From Amaranthus tricolor (lineage: Eukaryota; Streptophyta; Magnoliopsida; Caryophyllales; Amaranthaceae), in contig NC_080058.1 in the NCBI RefSeq assembly GCF_026212465.1, forward strand, positions 22,630,109 to 22,694,108: a stretch of DNA of 64,000 nucleotides, read 5' to 3'. The translations under genes were made by a program, and so were the position numbers. The notes under the pieces were generated by a model. It was not told the DNA's origin and did no database searches. It saw only the letters and a list, made by a program, of their open reading frames with translations. Of the stretch, positions 41,939-51,513 are shown piece after piece (position 1 is the stretch's first letter; each line of letters starts with the position of its first letter).

Positions 41939-42893
41939 TGATGCAATTATGAAGAGCTCTCAATTCAATATCAAATTAGGGCATAATTGCATCATGACAT
42001 TATTAAAACCCATTGAACCTTCATGTACTAAACTTAATGAACGTGCTGATCATGGCTTGAACAAAGGAGATCATCTTCAAATTGGATTGAACATCTACAT
42101 GCAAGCATGGCAAGACCAAGGGGAAACAAAAGGAAGTCTCCCAATAGCCTTCAACCAGAACAGAATGCTGTTCCCAAGCCAGCAAGCTGCTGAACAGCAA
42201 AGGCATCAAACTGCCTGGCAGCCCACCTTGCGAGCATTGGAACGTTTATGGTGTTGTGTGTTTGAGCATGGGATTTAAAATAATGGCATCTTTGGACAAG
42301 AAGGAAGAAGCCAAGACTTAGAGCTAGCACGGAGAATACTCACAGAGCCCACAAGACCAGCCCCAAGGTCGCTTGTTCGCCAACTGTTCGATAGTGGCTG
42401 AGTCAGAACACTTAGGCTATTTTTGTTCTGTTTTATTTGCTTTATTTTGCACGTGTTTGTAATAATAGGCACGGGGTAGTTTAGTTTGTTAAAACCCCCA
42501 ACTAGCCGTTAGACATTGCTCTATATAAAGGGCATGATCATTATAACAAAAACTCAGATTTGGTTTATGAAAAAGTCCATTTAGTAATTGTGACCAATTA
42601 CATCTTGAGTATTACCTTTGTGAGTGAAGCAAGGGAGGTATTCAATCAATTCCACGAGGATTAGGAGAGTGAATCTTAATCTTAGTGTGAGGAAGAGGCC
42701 AATTGGTTGAGTGAAGACCAATTTGTTTCTATCCACGACATAGAACCATCCTCACGGATTGTTCTTGTCACCCTTCTGTTTTCCACAAAAAACAGAAGGT
42801 TTGTTGTTCTTTGTGTACATTCATAGTGTTCTTGGCCATATTCTTGAAGGCATTAAGGGGGTTCTTGGATCATTCCACCCCGTACATGCATCA
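41939..42893 (+). repeat. LTR A, 5' copy (955 bp)
   Basis: Starts TGATGCAATT and ends ATGCATCA; followed three bases later by a primer-binding site. A TATA-like CTATATAAAG lies at 42521-42530. It pairs with 50554-51508 at equal length. Confidence 0.93.
42521..42530 (+). promoter_or_regulatory. Putative LTR A TATA box (5' copy)
   Basis: CTATATAAAG lies 582 bp into the LTR, with the same word at the same offset in the 3' copy (51136-51145). It is a plausible core promoter for the element transcript; the start site is not visible. Confidence 0.55.
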
Positions 42894-42896
42894 ACT

Positions 42897-42908
42897 TGGT
42901 ATCAGAGC
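42897..42908 (+). other. Primer-binding site, initiator-Met tRNA type
   Basis: TGGTATCAGAGC lies three bases after the LTR. This 12-mer is the standard complement of the plant initiator-methionine tRNA 3' end used by many plant LTR retrotransposons. Confidence 0.93.
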
Positions 42909-43563
42909 GTAAGTGACGAGAGGGCACAAGACACCATAGTTGAAGAAGAACGAAGAAAAATCGCACAGGAGTTTCAGAGAAGATTGAGTTGTCAGCGCAC
43001 GTGAAATTGGTAAAATCGTTCCAAACTTTGTATTCAGGTTACATGCAATTGTTAATCTGAATAGAGGTGATTTCTAACTAATCTTTGTGATAGTTTTCAT
43101 CATTCAATTCAATTTCTAATTGACGCAATCGAAGTTTTCATAATCTGGGAAGAAACGTATTCTGACGTTTTGATTGTTGATTTCTGGTTAAATTGGATTA
43201 CATTGATTCCTTTTGTTGTTGTTTACGTTTTGTTTTGCATCATTTAATTACGTTTTTATACATCTTCATTGTTAATAAAGCATTACACGATTTTGGGTTC
43301 AGAACAAGCAGTTCGTATTATTGCATTATCTAGGTTAATATTGATTTGGCATTTGTCTGCGAGTCTTGAATCAATACAATTTGTTGTTCATCTGTGGATC
43401 TTTATTCATTTTATGCTATAATCTCTGTGTTGATCTTGGATTTAAATTTTGTTTGATTGTGCTTTGCGTGCTGGAACATAGCTGGGAGACCTAGAGCCTG
43501 TTGTGCATTGCTTGCTTGTGTGTGTTGTTGTTGTGTTGGTATCTAGCTGTTGAGACCCATACC
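42909..43563 (+). other. Untranslated leader of module 1
   Basis: These 655 bp between the primer-binding site and the first gag have no convincing open frame. The gag frame extends upstream to 43501, but those residues are Cys- and Leu-rich and look like leader, so the start at 43564 is preferred. Confidence 0.6.
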
Positions 43564-45423
43564 ATGGATGCCAGGTTAGAGTCCATTGAGGAAACCCTAT
43601 ATGGTATCACCCAACTCTTAGCCCAGGCTGGAATAGGCAACCAAAGGAGACCTCCTGTCCACCACCATGAAGACTATGAGGACAGAACAGTGAGGATTGA
43701 CATAAGTGATTTTGATGGTCAGTCTAACAAGCCTGAAGAGTACATCGAATGGGAAGCAAGTTTGGATAGATATTTTGAATATAAAAACACCACACCTGAG
43801 GGGCAATATAAACTAGCTAAGATCAAGCTTACAAAGTTGGCTGCTATATGGCTCGAGGGTATGCAGAGACAGAGGAGAAGAGAGGATAGGCCAAGGATTG
43901 ATACATGGGATAAACTGAAGAAACATTTGAGGAAGAAATACGTGCCAACCAATTATAGCCATCAACTATACATTAGATGGAGTACCTTGCATCAAGGGGG
44001 GAGAAGTGTAAGTGAATACATCCAATAATAGGAGAAACTGATTGTGCTTTGTGAAATAGATGACACAGAGGACCTGAAGTTAGTGAAATTCATGGCTGGT
44101 TTGAAGGAAAATATTAGGGAACAGCTTATGACTATACCTAATCTTGACCTACAGCTAGCTTTCAACATGGCCCAAAATTTTGAGCAATCTTATGCCAAAA
44201 GGAAAATGTTTAAGAGCAATCAACCTAAGTCCCCTAAGAGCCTCACACCCAGGAGCAACAGCCCTAGCCCACCCAGAATGCGGAGGAAAACAGAACAGCT
44301 CCTTAGTGCACCTGGAAAGGCCACTGTACCCATGAGGAAAATAGTTTGCTTCAAGTGTCATGGCCATGGGCATTACAAAAATGATTGCCCTAATGCTAGA
44401 GTGTTCACTGCTCAAGAATGGAAGGAAATCAGGAAGGATACTAAACCTAAAGTGATGTTGGTAGCTAGAAATGGCAGAATAGAAGAGGATTGGCCTCCTG
44501 TACCTGAGGATGAACCTGATGGGTCATATAGAGTGAATGAGTCAGGAAGATTGGTCAGATATGAGCATAGCACTGAGGAGGAAGAGTTAGAAGAAGAAAT
44601 GGAGAGAGTTATGCCAGAGGATGGCCATTATAGCTTGATCATAAGGAGTAGCTTGCACTCAACATTTGAGGAAAAAGAAAGCGATCAAAGAGAAACCATT
44701 TTTCAGACCAAGTGCAGGATTGAGAATAAAATATGTGATTTAATCATTGATGGTGGAAGCGAGCCTAATTGTGTTAGCCTTGACCTGGTGACTGATCTTA
44801 ACCTCAAGACTAGGCCTCACCCACATCTTTATAAGCTCAAATGGCTGAATAATAACACTAGTGGTTCTGTGACCAAGCAGTGCCTTGTGGGATTTGCCAT
44901 TGGGTCATACAAAGACAGGGTTTTATGTGATGTTTTGGACATAAGTGCTTGCCATATGCTCTTGGGAAGGCCTTGGCAATATGATAAGAAGAGCATACAC
45001 AATGGGTTCACTAACACCTATACAATCAGACATGAAGGGAAACTCAAAGATTTGATTCCTTTACCGTCTCATCGATCCATGCCATCTACTGTTAGGAGTC
45101 CTGCTCATTTGATGAGCAGAAAGATTTGTGAGGAGGAGTTCAAGGGCAAGAATGAGATCTGTGTGTTGAGCAATAAGGAAGCAGACCAAGATACAGGCAC
45201 ACCAACTGAGATTAAACCCCTGGTGCAGCATTATACTGATGTGTCTCTGGATAAAATGACTAAGGCACCTAACCCATCCTTACATTTGACCTATGGAAAG
45301 AAGCGTGACAGAAAGGTTAAGGGAAAGAAAGAGCTGTATCCGGTATCCATTAAGGAGGACAGTAGTCATACAACTGTATCACCTGAGCTGAGAAAACTCA
45401 AGAATCAATACAGGGATATTTCT
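43564..45423 (+). pseudogene. gag-protease 1, interrupted by two adjacent stops and an LTR insertion
   Basis: The start is ACCATGG at 43564 (MDARLESIEETL). The first part is a typical plant Ty3/gypsy gag core (EYIEWEASLDRYFEY, LAAIWLEGMQ, WDKLKKHLRKKYVP). TAA TAG at 44026-44031 halts it, and the same frame is open again to 45423. The second part has one CCHC zinc knuckle (about 44347-44388, CFKCHGHGHYKNDC), an acidic linker, and an aspartic-protease-like domain with IIDGGS at about 44746-44763 and LLGRPWQYD at about 44959. The protease motif is D-G-G-S rather than the commoner D-S/T-G. The frame then meets the solo LTR; the last residues before the stop at 45436-45438 are LTR-encoded. It continues in frame at 46866 beyond the LTR. 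No reverse transcriptase follows, so the polymerase region was lost before the solo-LTR element inserted. Confidence 0.85.
45419..45423. repeat. Target-site duplication TTTCT of the solo LTR, left copy
   Basis: TTTCT here equals 46861-46865, immediately outside the TGTTGG...CAACA boundaries. Confidence 0.9.
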
Positions 45424-46860
45424 TGTTGGACCTCTTGAGTTTTGATGATGACTACACTTTATTTAAGCGAACATGTTTTTAGAGATTGTGCAGGTCGATA
45501 TCCGATTATGATTATGATCGTTGATAGTACCTATGCCTTAGCTTATGGAAACGTACATGTCAAAAGGTTTCAATTGATGTTAGGAGAAGTATATCGCTTG
45601 GGATGTAAAATGGAGACAGCAGATCTACTGTTCCCAAGTTGGATGTTCTAGCTAAACTGAAGTCTGGAGACAGAACACTGTTCCTGAGCTGAAGGTTGAC
45701 TACGTTGACTAAAAATTCTGATTATCATATTTTAATTATTATTTTTAGTTAATGTATTTTAAATTAAATTGTTGCAGTAAAAATTTATTTAAGTTAATTG
45801 GCAAATCGTTTTTGTTAAAGAAAATGTATTCACGATTTATTTGTTAAGATCCTTTATTTTAGGATCTATTTTTAATAAATCTTGGATTTGTTAAAAATAG
45901 AATTAACTAACTTTGAATTGGTCTTAGCAAATCTTTTCAGCCGGTCTTTATTCCTAAAAATTAGCAAACAATCATTCCCACTAAGATTAACCGTTTTCTA
46001 AATATAGCATGAAGTTCCAGCCATTAATTTGGGGAACAGGAATTACTACTGAAGAAACTGCTACTTTAGGGAACAGCGGTTATTAAAGGAACAGCGGTTA
46101 TTGTTTATGTACACGTGTGATTTGACTTAATCAAATCTTATGGAAATAACCGTGTGTTTGCTTAATCCACATTACTCCCATGATCTCTTGATAGTGGGAT
46201 GATGGATTGGATTATTCCACTTTCTTAGGAATATTATTTTCTATAAATTGCAAGATAATTCCGGTTTTTAAAAAGAAGAGAAGTAATCCAACGTTTTGTG
46301 CTTAAGTATTTTTCATACGTTTTTGTTGGATTTTACAAGAAATATTTTGTTCTCAAAATTGCCAATTAATTTATAATATTTTCTTGATGCAACTCTTTGA
46401 TTTATTTTAGAGAATTTCTATCCTTTTTGTAAGGGTTTTTGAGAGTTTATGTAATTAGACTCGGGTGAGTCTAAGGGGGAAGTTAGATAGCTTTTAGTGA
46501 AGCTAGAGAGGATTAGCTTATTGTAAAGCTAAGTTTGTTGCTTTGAGTAAAGCAATTAGAGAGTGAAGAGTTGGCCTAGGTGTTACGCTTCGAGTGAAGC
46601 AAGGTGTTTATTGTGATTGTAACTAATTGCCTTAAACATAGTGGAGTTTTTGAAAATCCCAAGTGGTCGTGGTTTTTCCTTTTGTTTAGGCCCAAAAGGT
46701 TTCCACGTAAAATCGTGTGTCTCTCTTATTATTTTGCTCTTAGTTTAAGCTTTATTTATTTTGAATAATTCCGCAAAAACAGGGCACAATCGCTTAAACT
46801 TGCAACAACAACAATTCACCCCCCCTCTTGTTGCTGTTCCCGTTCCTAATTGAATCAACA
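45424..46860 (+). mobile_element. Solo LTR (1437 bp), probably Ty1/copia-type
   Basis: It is bounded by TGTTGGACC and AATCAACA with a perfect TTTCT duplication and no internal coding sequence, as left by recombination between the two LTRs of a former full element. The start (TGTTGG...TTTTGATGATGAC) and the end (AATTCACCCCCCCTCTTG...ATCAACA) are the style of many plant Ty1/copia LTRs; the strand and superfamily come from that resemblance. Weak TATA-like words occur near 46250 (CTATAAATTG). It splits the gag-pol-derived frame of the host element. Confidence 0.85.
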
Positions 46861-46865
46861 TTTCT
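46861..46865. repeat. Target-site duplication TTTCT of the solo LTR, right copy
   Basis: Identical to 45419-45423. Confidence 0.9.
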
Positions 46866-47813
46866 TCTAAAGGTTTACCACCTAGGCTACCACCTGAAGA
46901 CCTACCTAACAATACCACACAGCATTCATCCCTTCAACATGTATATAGGGAAAACCCATTGATGCCTTTTAATCTCACACATGTTAATTTTTGTGACAGG
47001 AAGCAAAGGAATACCAAGGAACAAGCTGAAAGATTGCTGAAGCTGCATCGAGTGACTCAAGAGAACATCAGCAGGACTAATGAAGAATACAAAAAGGAAG
47101 CTGATAAGAAGAACATGGGCAGAGAATCATTGAAGGCTGGAGATCTAGTCTGGGTGCATTTAAGGAATGAGAGGCTCCCACAACTGAGGAAGAACAAACT
47201 CATGCCCAGAACAGCAGGACCCTTACTTATCACTGCTAAGCTTGGTGACAAAACCTACCAGGTGGACTTACCTGCAGACTACAATGTCACCAACACTTTC
47301 AACACCGGGGATCTGCAGATATGTACAGAGGAACAAGAATTGAGGACAATTCTTCTCCAAGAAGGAGGGATTGAACCATATTCGTACCCTTCAGAACATG
47401 GTTCACGCCTAGGGGAACTACAAGCTGTTCCCAGCAGACAAGTTGTTCCTACTGTTTCTGTTCAAAAGCATATTACTAAGCACTCAAGTCTTGAACATGA
47501 TGAGAACAACAAGACACGTCATGATCAAGATGTCCAAGCCCAAGGAATACACGACAAGCCCAGAGATCACAAAACATACTCAAGCAGCCAAGGTACTGAC
47601 CAGCAGCCTGGTTGCGACAAGGCCACTTTGCACCTGTGCCTGAGATCTGAAAACACGTGCTCCGAGACAAGTCAACCTGGAATTGGCATCTTTGCACCTG
47701 GGCCTAGCCATCATGGACCTAGGACCTTCCTAGTGATCATCACAGAATTCATAAAGTGTTGTCTAAGGTGCCCCGGTCAGAAGAACAACTCGAACAAGCC
47801 TTCCAGTACTTAG
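46866..47813 (+). pseudogene. Integrase C-terminal remnant reading into LTR B
   Basis: The open frame continues the phase of gag-protease 1 once the solo LTR and one TTTCT copy are discounted. It holds KGLPP (46869-46883), which looks like the very start of a Ty3/gypsy reverse transcriptase, then integrase C-terminal sequence: a charged helix region and a GPY/F-type module (RKNKLMPRTAGP, YQVDLPADYNV, TFNTGDL, about 47185-47310). Everything between (reverse transcriptase, RNase H, integrase zinc finger and DDE core) is missing. The frame passes through the polypurine tract and runs 442 bp into LTR B, ending at 47813 with a Gln/His/Ser-rich tail of unknown meaning. Confidence 0.75.
47358..47371 (+). 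other. Internal polypurine tract before LTR B
   Basis: CAAGAAGGAGGGAT directly precedes TGAACC. It matches the tract before the 3' LTR A (AAAGAAGGAGGGAT), and the 30 bp upstream (AATTGAGGACAATTCT) is shared too. Confidence 0.8.
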
Positions 47814-48321
47814 CCTAGTTTCTGTTTTCTGTTTTAATAAAGCTTGTGATAGTCACGTGTGTAAACTAGCCGTTAGCCTTAGAAATCTATATATAGGTGC
47901 ATAGGCCTCGTGTAATAAGACAATTAATGATAGCTTAATTCAGATTACAATTCAGATTTCATTCAATTTCAAAGTGCATAACTGAGATTCTCTTCTTTTC
48001 ATCCTTGTGTGTTTGTGTGTTCATTATTCAATCAACCGGAACAAAGAGAGCGTGGAACGCCCCTGAGCAATAGATTGTGGAACAACTATTGTGTAACCTT
48101 CAATCTTTGGGAGTGAAACTCCAAGGTGTGGGCGTGGGAACATCCTGAAGGTGAGTGAAGCCGGAAAAAGGGAACCCACAGGTTGGCCTGAGAACCAAGA
48201 ATTGGTTTCTTGGGTGTATTTTGGTGATCGTAAGTGTTTGAAAGAGTCGAGCAATCTGTCTCCGAGTGAAGGGGCTGATTGTGTGCAAGTTTGTGAATCC
48301 GGAGGACGCAAACTTGGTGCA
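47372..48321 (+). repeat. LTR B, internal third LTR (950 bp)
   Basis: It lies exactly between a polypurine tract (left) and a primer-binding site (right), starts TGAACCATAT and ends CTTGGTGCA. It is close in length to LTR A (955 bp) and has the same plan: an ACTAGCCGTTAG word, then a TATA-like CTATATATAGGT at 47887-47898. Most of its sequence differs from LTR A, so it is a related but distinct family. No second copy of LTR B is present in the window. Confidence 0.75.
47887..47898 (+). promoter_or_regulatory. Putative LTR B TATA box
   Basis: CTATATATAGGT follows an ACTAGCCGTTAG word, as in LTR A, and is the likely core promoter for the second module. Confidence 0.5.
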
Positions 48322-48324
48322 AAT

Positions 48325-48337
48325 TGGTATCATAGTC
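48325..48337 (+). other. Degenerate primer-binding site after LTR B
   Basis: TGGTATCATAGTC lies three bases after LTR B, the same spacing as after LTR A. It matches the initiator-Met site in the first eight bases only, so it is either diverged or specific for another tRNA. Confidence 0.65.
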
Positions 48338-49214
48338 GCGTTTCGAGGAGGGACACGAGCAAAAGGTGTCGAGAAAACCAGGTATTAAGGGTCATTCATA
48401 CGTGCTGGTAAACAATCTGGAAAATCAGCTATTGTGCCATTTTTTTTCAATTTTCACGAAAACAGGTACGAATTCAATCTTTCTTTGTTTAATAATTATT
48501 TTTGATTAAGTAATACGCATTATATTGATCATTAGACGAATTTGATTGTGGAATGCGAATTTCTGTAGTTCTGACATTGTATGATTGAATAAACATCAAT
48601 TGATTTCTGGAAATTTGTTTCTAAGTCATTAAACATATCAAATTCTATCAATTAATTCAATAAGAGTTGATTCTTGAATATTCTAAATGAATGTTTGTTG
48701 AAATTTGATGTCAATGGAGATTAAAAAGTTCGAATAATAATTTTCGCTGAGAATACTGTCATATGCGAATTTGATTCTTGTAATTTGATTCCCTGAATGC
48801 TGTGAAAGTAATTTCTGATAGGAATTGGATAGGAATTGTTGTGAATCATTGAGTACTACAACTGCATGAGGAAGATTGATTTGAACAAGCTGAATTGCGA
48901 AATTCTTTTTGAAAAATTAGGGTTTGGTATTGTGCTTCTGAAATTCTTATTCATTGTGTGCTGCAATTGATTCTCTGTAGTTAATTGAACGCATTAGATT
49001 GTTTGATTATTGTTTTTGCATTGCATAACATCACATTACATCCTTGAATAATCCTTGCATCAAGTAATCTGAAATCTAAGTCATTGATTGTTGTTTTCTC
49101 TTGCTGCTGTCAGTATACATTAAATCCATTGTGCTGTATCATTGTGCATTCATCCTTGTTTCTGAAAACTTTGGTTGCTTAAAAGACTTCTTACATTGTG
49201 ATAACAAGAACAAT
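48338..49214 (+). other. Untranslated leader of module 2
   Basis: These 877 AT-rich bases precede gag 2 and do not align obviously with the module 1 leader. No gene is seen. The gag 2 frame extends upstream to 49101, but I take the start at 49215, where similarity in style to gag 1 begins. Confidence 0.55.
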
Positions 49215-49733
49215 ATGAGTAATGATGAAAGATTTGCTGAAATGGCCTTGGCTATTCAACAACTTACACACACAGTAGCCAAGATAGCAATGAACCAACA
49301 GGAGAGAGTTGCACCTATACACAACCATGAAAGAAACACAGAGGGTACACCCTGTAGGCTAGGTATTTCTGATTTTGGGGGAACAACACACAACCCCGAG
49401 GATTACTTGAAATGGGAGGCTAGGTTGGAGAGTTTCTTTGAGTACAAAGAGACCCCTGAAAAACAGCAATACAAACTAGCCAAAAGCAAGTTAATCAAGC
49501 TAGCTGCTATGTGGCTTGAGGGAGTGCAAAGGCAAAGAAGGAGGGAGAACAGGGAGAAGATTAACACGTGGGCCAAACTGAAAAAACACCTCAGGAGGAA
49601 ATACGTGCCCTCATCCTATAGACAACTACCAAATCTCACACCCCTACCTCCACGCAAGACCATGACTACTCCTACAAAACAAAACGTGACTGTCATGAGG
49701 GAGTTCAGAATGGAAGAGGATCTAGGCATTTGA
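49215..49733 (+). pseudogene. gag 2, truncated
   Basis: This frame has 172 codons from ATG at 49215 (MSNDERFAEMALAIQQL) to TGA at 49731-49733. The core is clearly related to gag 1 (EDYLKWEARLESFFEYK, LAAMWLEGVQRQRRRE, WAKLKKHLRRKYVP) but diverged. After SYRQ the rest of the capsid and the zinc knuckle are missing. The last 35 residues (PNLTPLPPRK...FRMEEDLGI) resemble segments lying on either side of the zinc knuckle in module 1, so an internal deletion joined them. The stop is followed two bases later by the ATG of the next frame. Confidence 0.8.
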
Positions 49734-49735
49734 TT

Positions 49736-50911
49736 ATGAAACAAACTAATGAGGAACAAGACCAACAGCACAACAAAGCATTAAAAAAACTAGAGGGCAA
49801 AACAGTAGACATTGAGTTGATTAAGCCTACGACTGTTGATGATATTGAAATGAATAAATTGCGTTTGAAAGATCCATCTGCATACTATAATGAAAATGAT
49901 TTTCAATTCATGGACGACCAGGAAACAAGCTATATTCTGAATCAAAGTGAATACCACAAAGAAATTCAGAATGGGGAGGAATTTGTGCATATGTTCACTA
50001 AGAAGATTAGTGAGAACCAAGTCCAACAGCAACCCAAATCTTGGAAATCAGTAGGAGATGGAGCATTAGGCACTGACTTGATTAAATGTATACCTACTGC
50101 TGATGTTGAACTAAAGAAGAAGGACCTGCCCACTACAAGGATTAGTGAGGACAAAGCTAAACAGCAAACCAAAGCCTTGAATTCAGTAGAAGATGAAGCA
50201 CTAAACACTGAGCTGATTAAAACCATACATATTGATGATATTGAATTAAACAACCTGCATTTGCAAGCTTCATCTACATGCTGTGAGATGAATGGCTTTT
50301 ATTTCATAGAAGATGTGATTACTAACTTTTCTTATGATTGTAGGTACCATACAAATATTGAACAAAGGACTGAAAGGCTACTGCAAACACAAGAGGAACT
50401 CAGACATGAGGAGCTGCAGGAAGGACCTTTGACATGGAGGCATGTGAACTTGCTGAGTAACCATGAAGTCTCAACAGCCTCTACCTTTGATAACACAAGA
50501 AACCATGAAGGCAACGCAGAATTGAGGACAATTCTGTTTAAAGAAGGAGGGATTGATGCAATTATGAAGAGCTCTCAATTCAATATCAAATTAGGGCATA
50601 ATTGCATCATGACATTATTAAAACCCATTGAACCTTCATGTACTAAACTTAATGAACGTGCTGATCATGGCTTGAACAAAGGAGATCATCTTCAAATTGG
50701 ATTGAACATCTACATTCAAGCATGGCAAGACCAAGGGGAAACAAAAGGAAGTCTCCCAATAGCCTTGAACCAGAACAGAATGCTGTTCCCAAGCCAGCAA
50801 GCTGCTAAACAGCAAAGGCATCAAACTGCCTGGCAGCCCACCTTGCGAGCATTGGAACGTTTATCGTGTTGTGTGTTTGAGCATGGGATTTCAAAGAATG
50901 GCATCTTTTGA
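49736..50911 (+). CDS. Unrecognised ORF with three internal repeats and integrase-like tail
   Basis: This frame has 391 codons from ATG at 49736. I recognise no family for its first 200 residues. They contain three imperfect repeats of about 40-60 residues with the pattern QQ..KAL..(L/V)E....(T/I)ELIK....DDIELN.L.L (encoded at about 49751-49915, 50009-50128 and 50141-50320). Repeats 1 and 3 share the extension FQFMDD/FYFIED. A short stretch at about 50360-50455 (EQRTERLLQTQEE, then LTWRHVNL) looks like decayed integrase C-terminus from the same region as at 47000-47170. The frame then crosses the polypurine tract and reads 358 bp into the 3' LTR A. It is very hydrophilic, with no signal peptide or membrane segment. 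It may be a retroelement accessory protein, a duplicated piece of a degraded polyprotein, or a chance open frame; its length and repeats favour one of the first two. Confidence 0.5.
   Translation: MKQTNEEQDQQHNKALKKLEGKTVDIELIKPTTVDDIEMNKLRLKDPSAYYNENDFQFMDDQETSYILNQSEYHKEIQNGEEFVHMFTKKISENQVQQQPKSWKSVGDGALGTDLIKCIPTADVELKKKDLPTTRISEDKAKQQTKALNSVEDEALNTELIKTIHIDDIELNNLHLQASSTCCEMNGFYFIEDVITNFSYDCRYHTNIEQRTERLLQTQEELRHEELQEGPLTWRHVNLLSNHEVSTASTFDNTRNHEGNAELRTILFKEGGIDAIMKSSQFNIKLGHNCIMTLLKPIEPSCTKLNERADHGLNKGDHLQIGLNIYIQAWQDQGETKGSLPIALNQNRMLFPSQQAAKQQRHQTAWQPTLRALERLSCCVFEHGISKNGIF
50540..50553 (+). other. Polypurine tract before 3' LTR A
   Basis: AAAGAAGGAGGGAT is adjacent to the LTR start TGATGC and is nearly the same as the internal tract at 47358-47371. 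Confidence 0.85.
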
Positions 50912-51508
50912 CAAGAAGGAAGAAGCCAAGACTTAGAGCTAGCACGGAGAATACTCACAGAGCCCACAAGACCAGCCCCAAGGTCGCTTGTTCGCCAACT
51001 GTTCGATAGTGGCTGAGTCAGAACACTTAGGCTATTTTTGTTCTGTTTTATTTGCTTTATTTTGCACGTGTTTGTAATAATAGGCACGGGGTAGTTTAGT
51101 TTGTTAAAACCCCCAACTAGCCATTAGACATTGCTCTATATAAAGGGCATGATCATTGTAACAAAAACTCAGATTTGGTTTATGAAAAAGTCCATTTAGT
51201 AATTGTGAGCAATTACATCTTGAGTATTACCTTTGTGAGTGAAGAAAGGGAGGTATTCAATCAATTCCACGAGGATTAGGAGAGTGAATCTTAATCTTAG
51301 TGTGAGGAAGAGGCCAATTGGTTGAGTGAAGACCAATTTGTTTCTATCCACGACATAGAACCATCCTTACGGATTGTTCTTGTCACCCTTCTGTATTCCA
51401 AAAAAAACAGAAGGTTTGTTGTTCTTTGTGTACATTCATAGTGTTCTTGGCCATATTCTTGAAGGCCTTAAGGGGGTTCCTGGATCATTACACCCCGTAC
51501 ATGCATCA
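50554..51508 (+). repeat. LTR A, 3' copy (955 bp)
   Basis: It has the same length and ends as 41939-42893. By eye about 17 substitutions and no indels separate the two, for example in the GGGATTT..AA.AATGGCATC and CTTCTGT.TTCCA.AAA segments. The TATA-like word is at 51136-51145. Confidence 0.93.
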
Positions 51509-51513
51509 ACAAG
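51509..51513. repeat. Target-site duplication ACAAG, right copy
   Basis: Identical to 41934-41938. The satellite resumes in phase (ACAAG then GATCAATGATC). Confidence 0.95.

Larger units (their letters stand above)
41939..51508 (+). mobile_element. Composite non-autonomous Ty3/gypsy-type element with three LTRs
   Basis: The outer boundaries are two 955-bp family-A LTRs with TGATGC/GCATCA ends and an ACAAG target-site duplication, so the whole 9.57 kb behaves as one insertion. In order: LTR A (41939-42893), primer-binding site, leader, gag-protease 1 (43564-45423), a solo LTR of another family (45424-46860), integrase C-terminal remnant (46866-), polypurine tract, LTR B (47372-48321), a second primer-binding site, leader, gag 2 (49215-49733), unknown ORF (49736-50911), polypurine tract, LTR A (50554-51508). 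No reverse transcriptase, RNase H or integrase core is present, so movement needed proteins from another element. By eye the outer LTRs differ at about 17 of 955 positions with no length change. Confidence 0.88.

Noticed and set aside
41949..42278. A 109-codon frame in the 5' LTR A as a separate gene
   Set aside because: It is the LTR copy of the C-terminal tail of the frame that enters the 3' LTR, and has no start or function of its own.
26195..50911. Endogenous plant pararetrovirus
   Set aside because: Both insertions have true LTRs with 5-bp target-site duplications, an integrase or integrase remnant, and no movement or coat protein domain.
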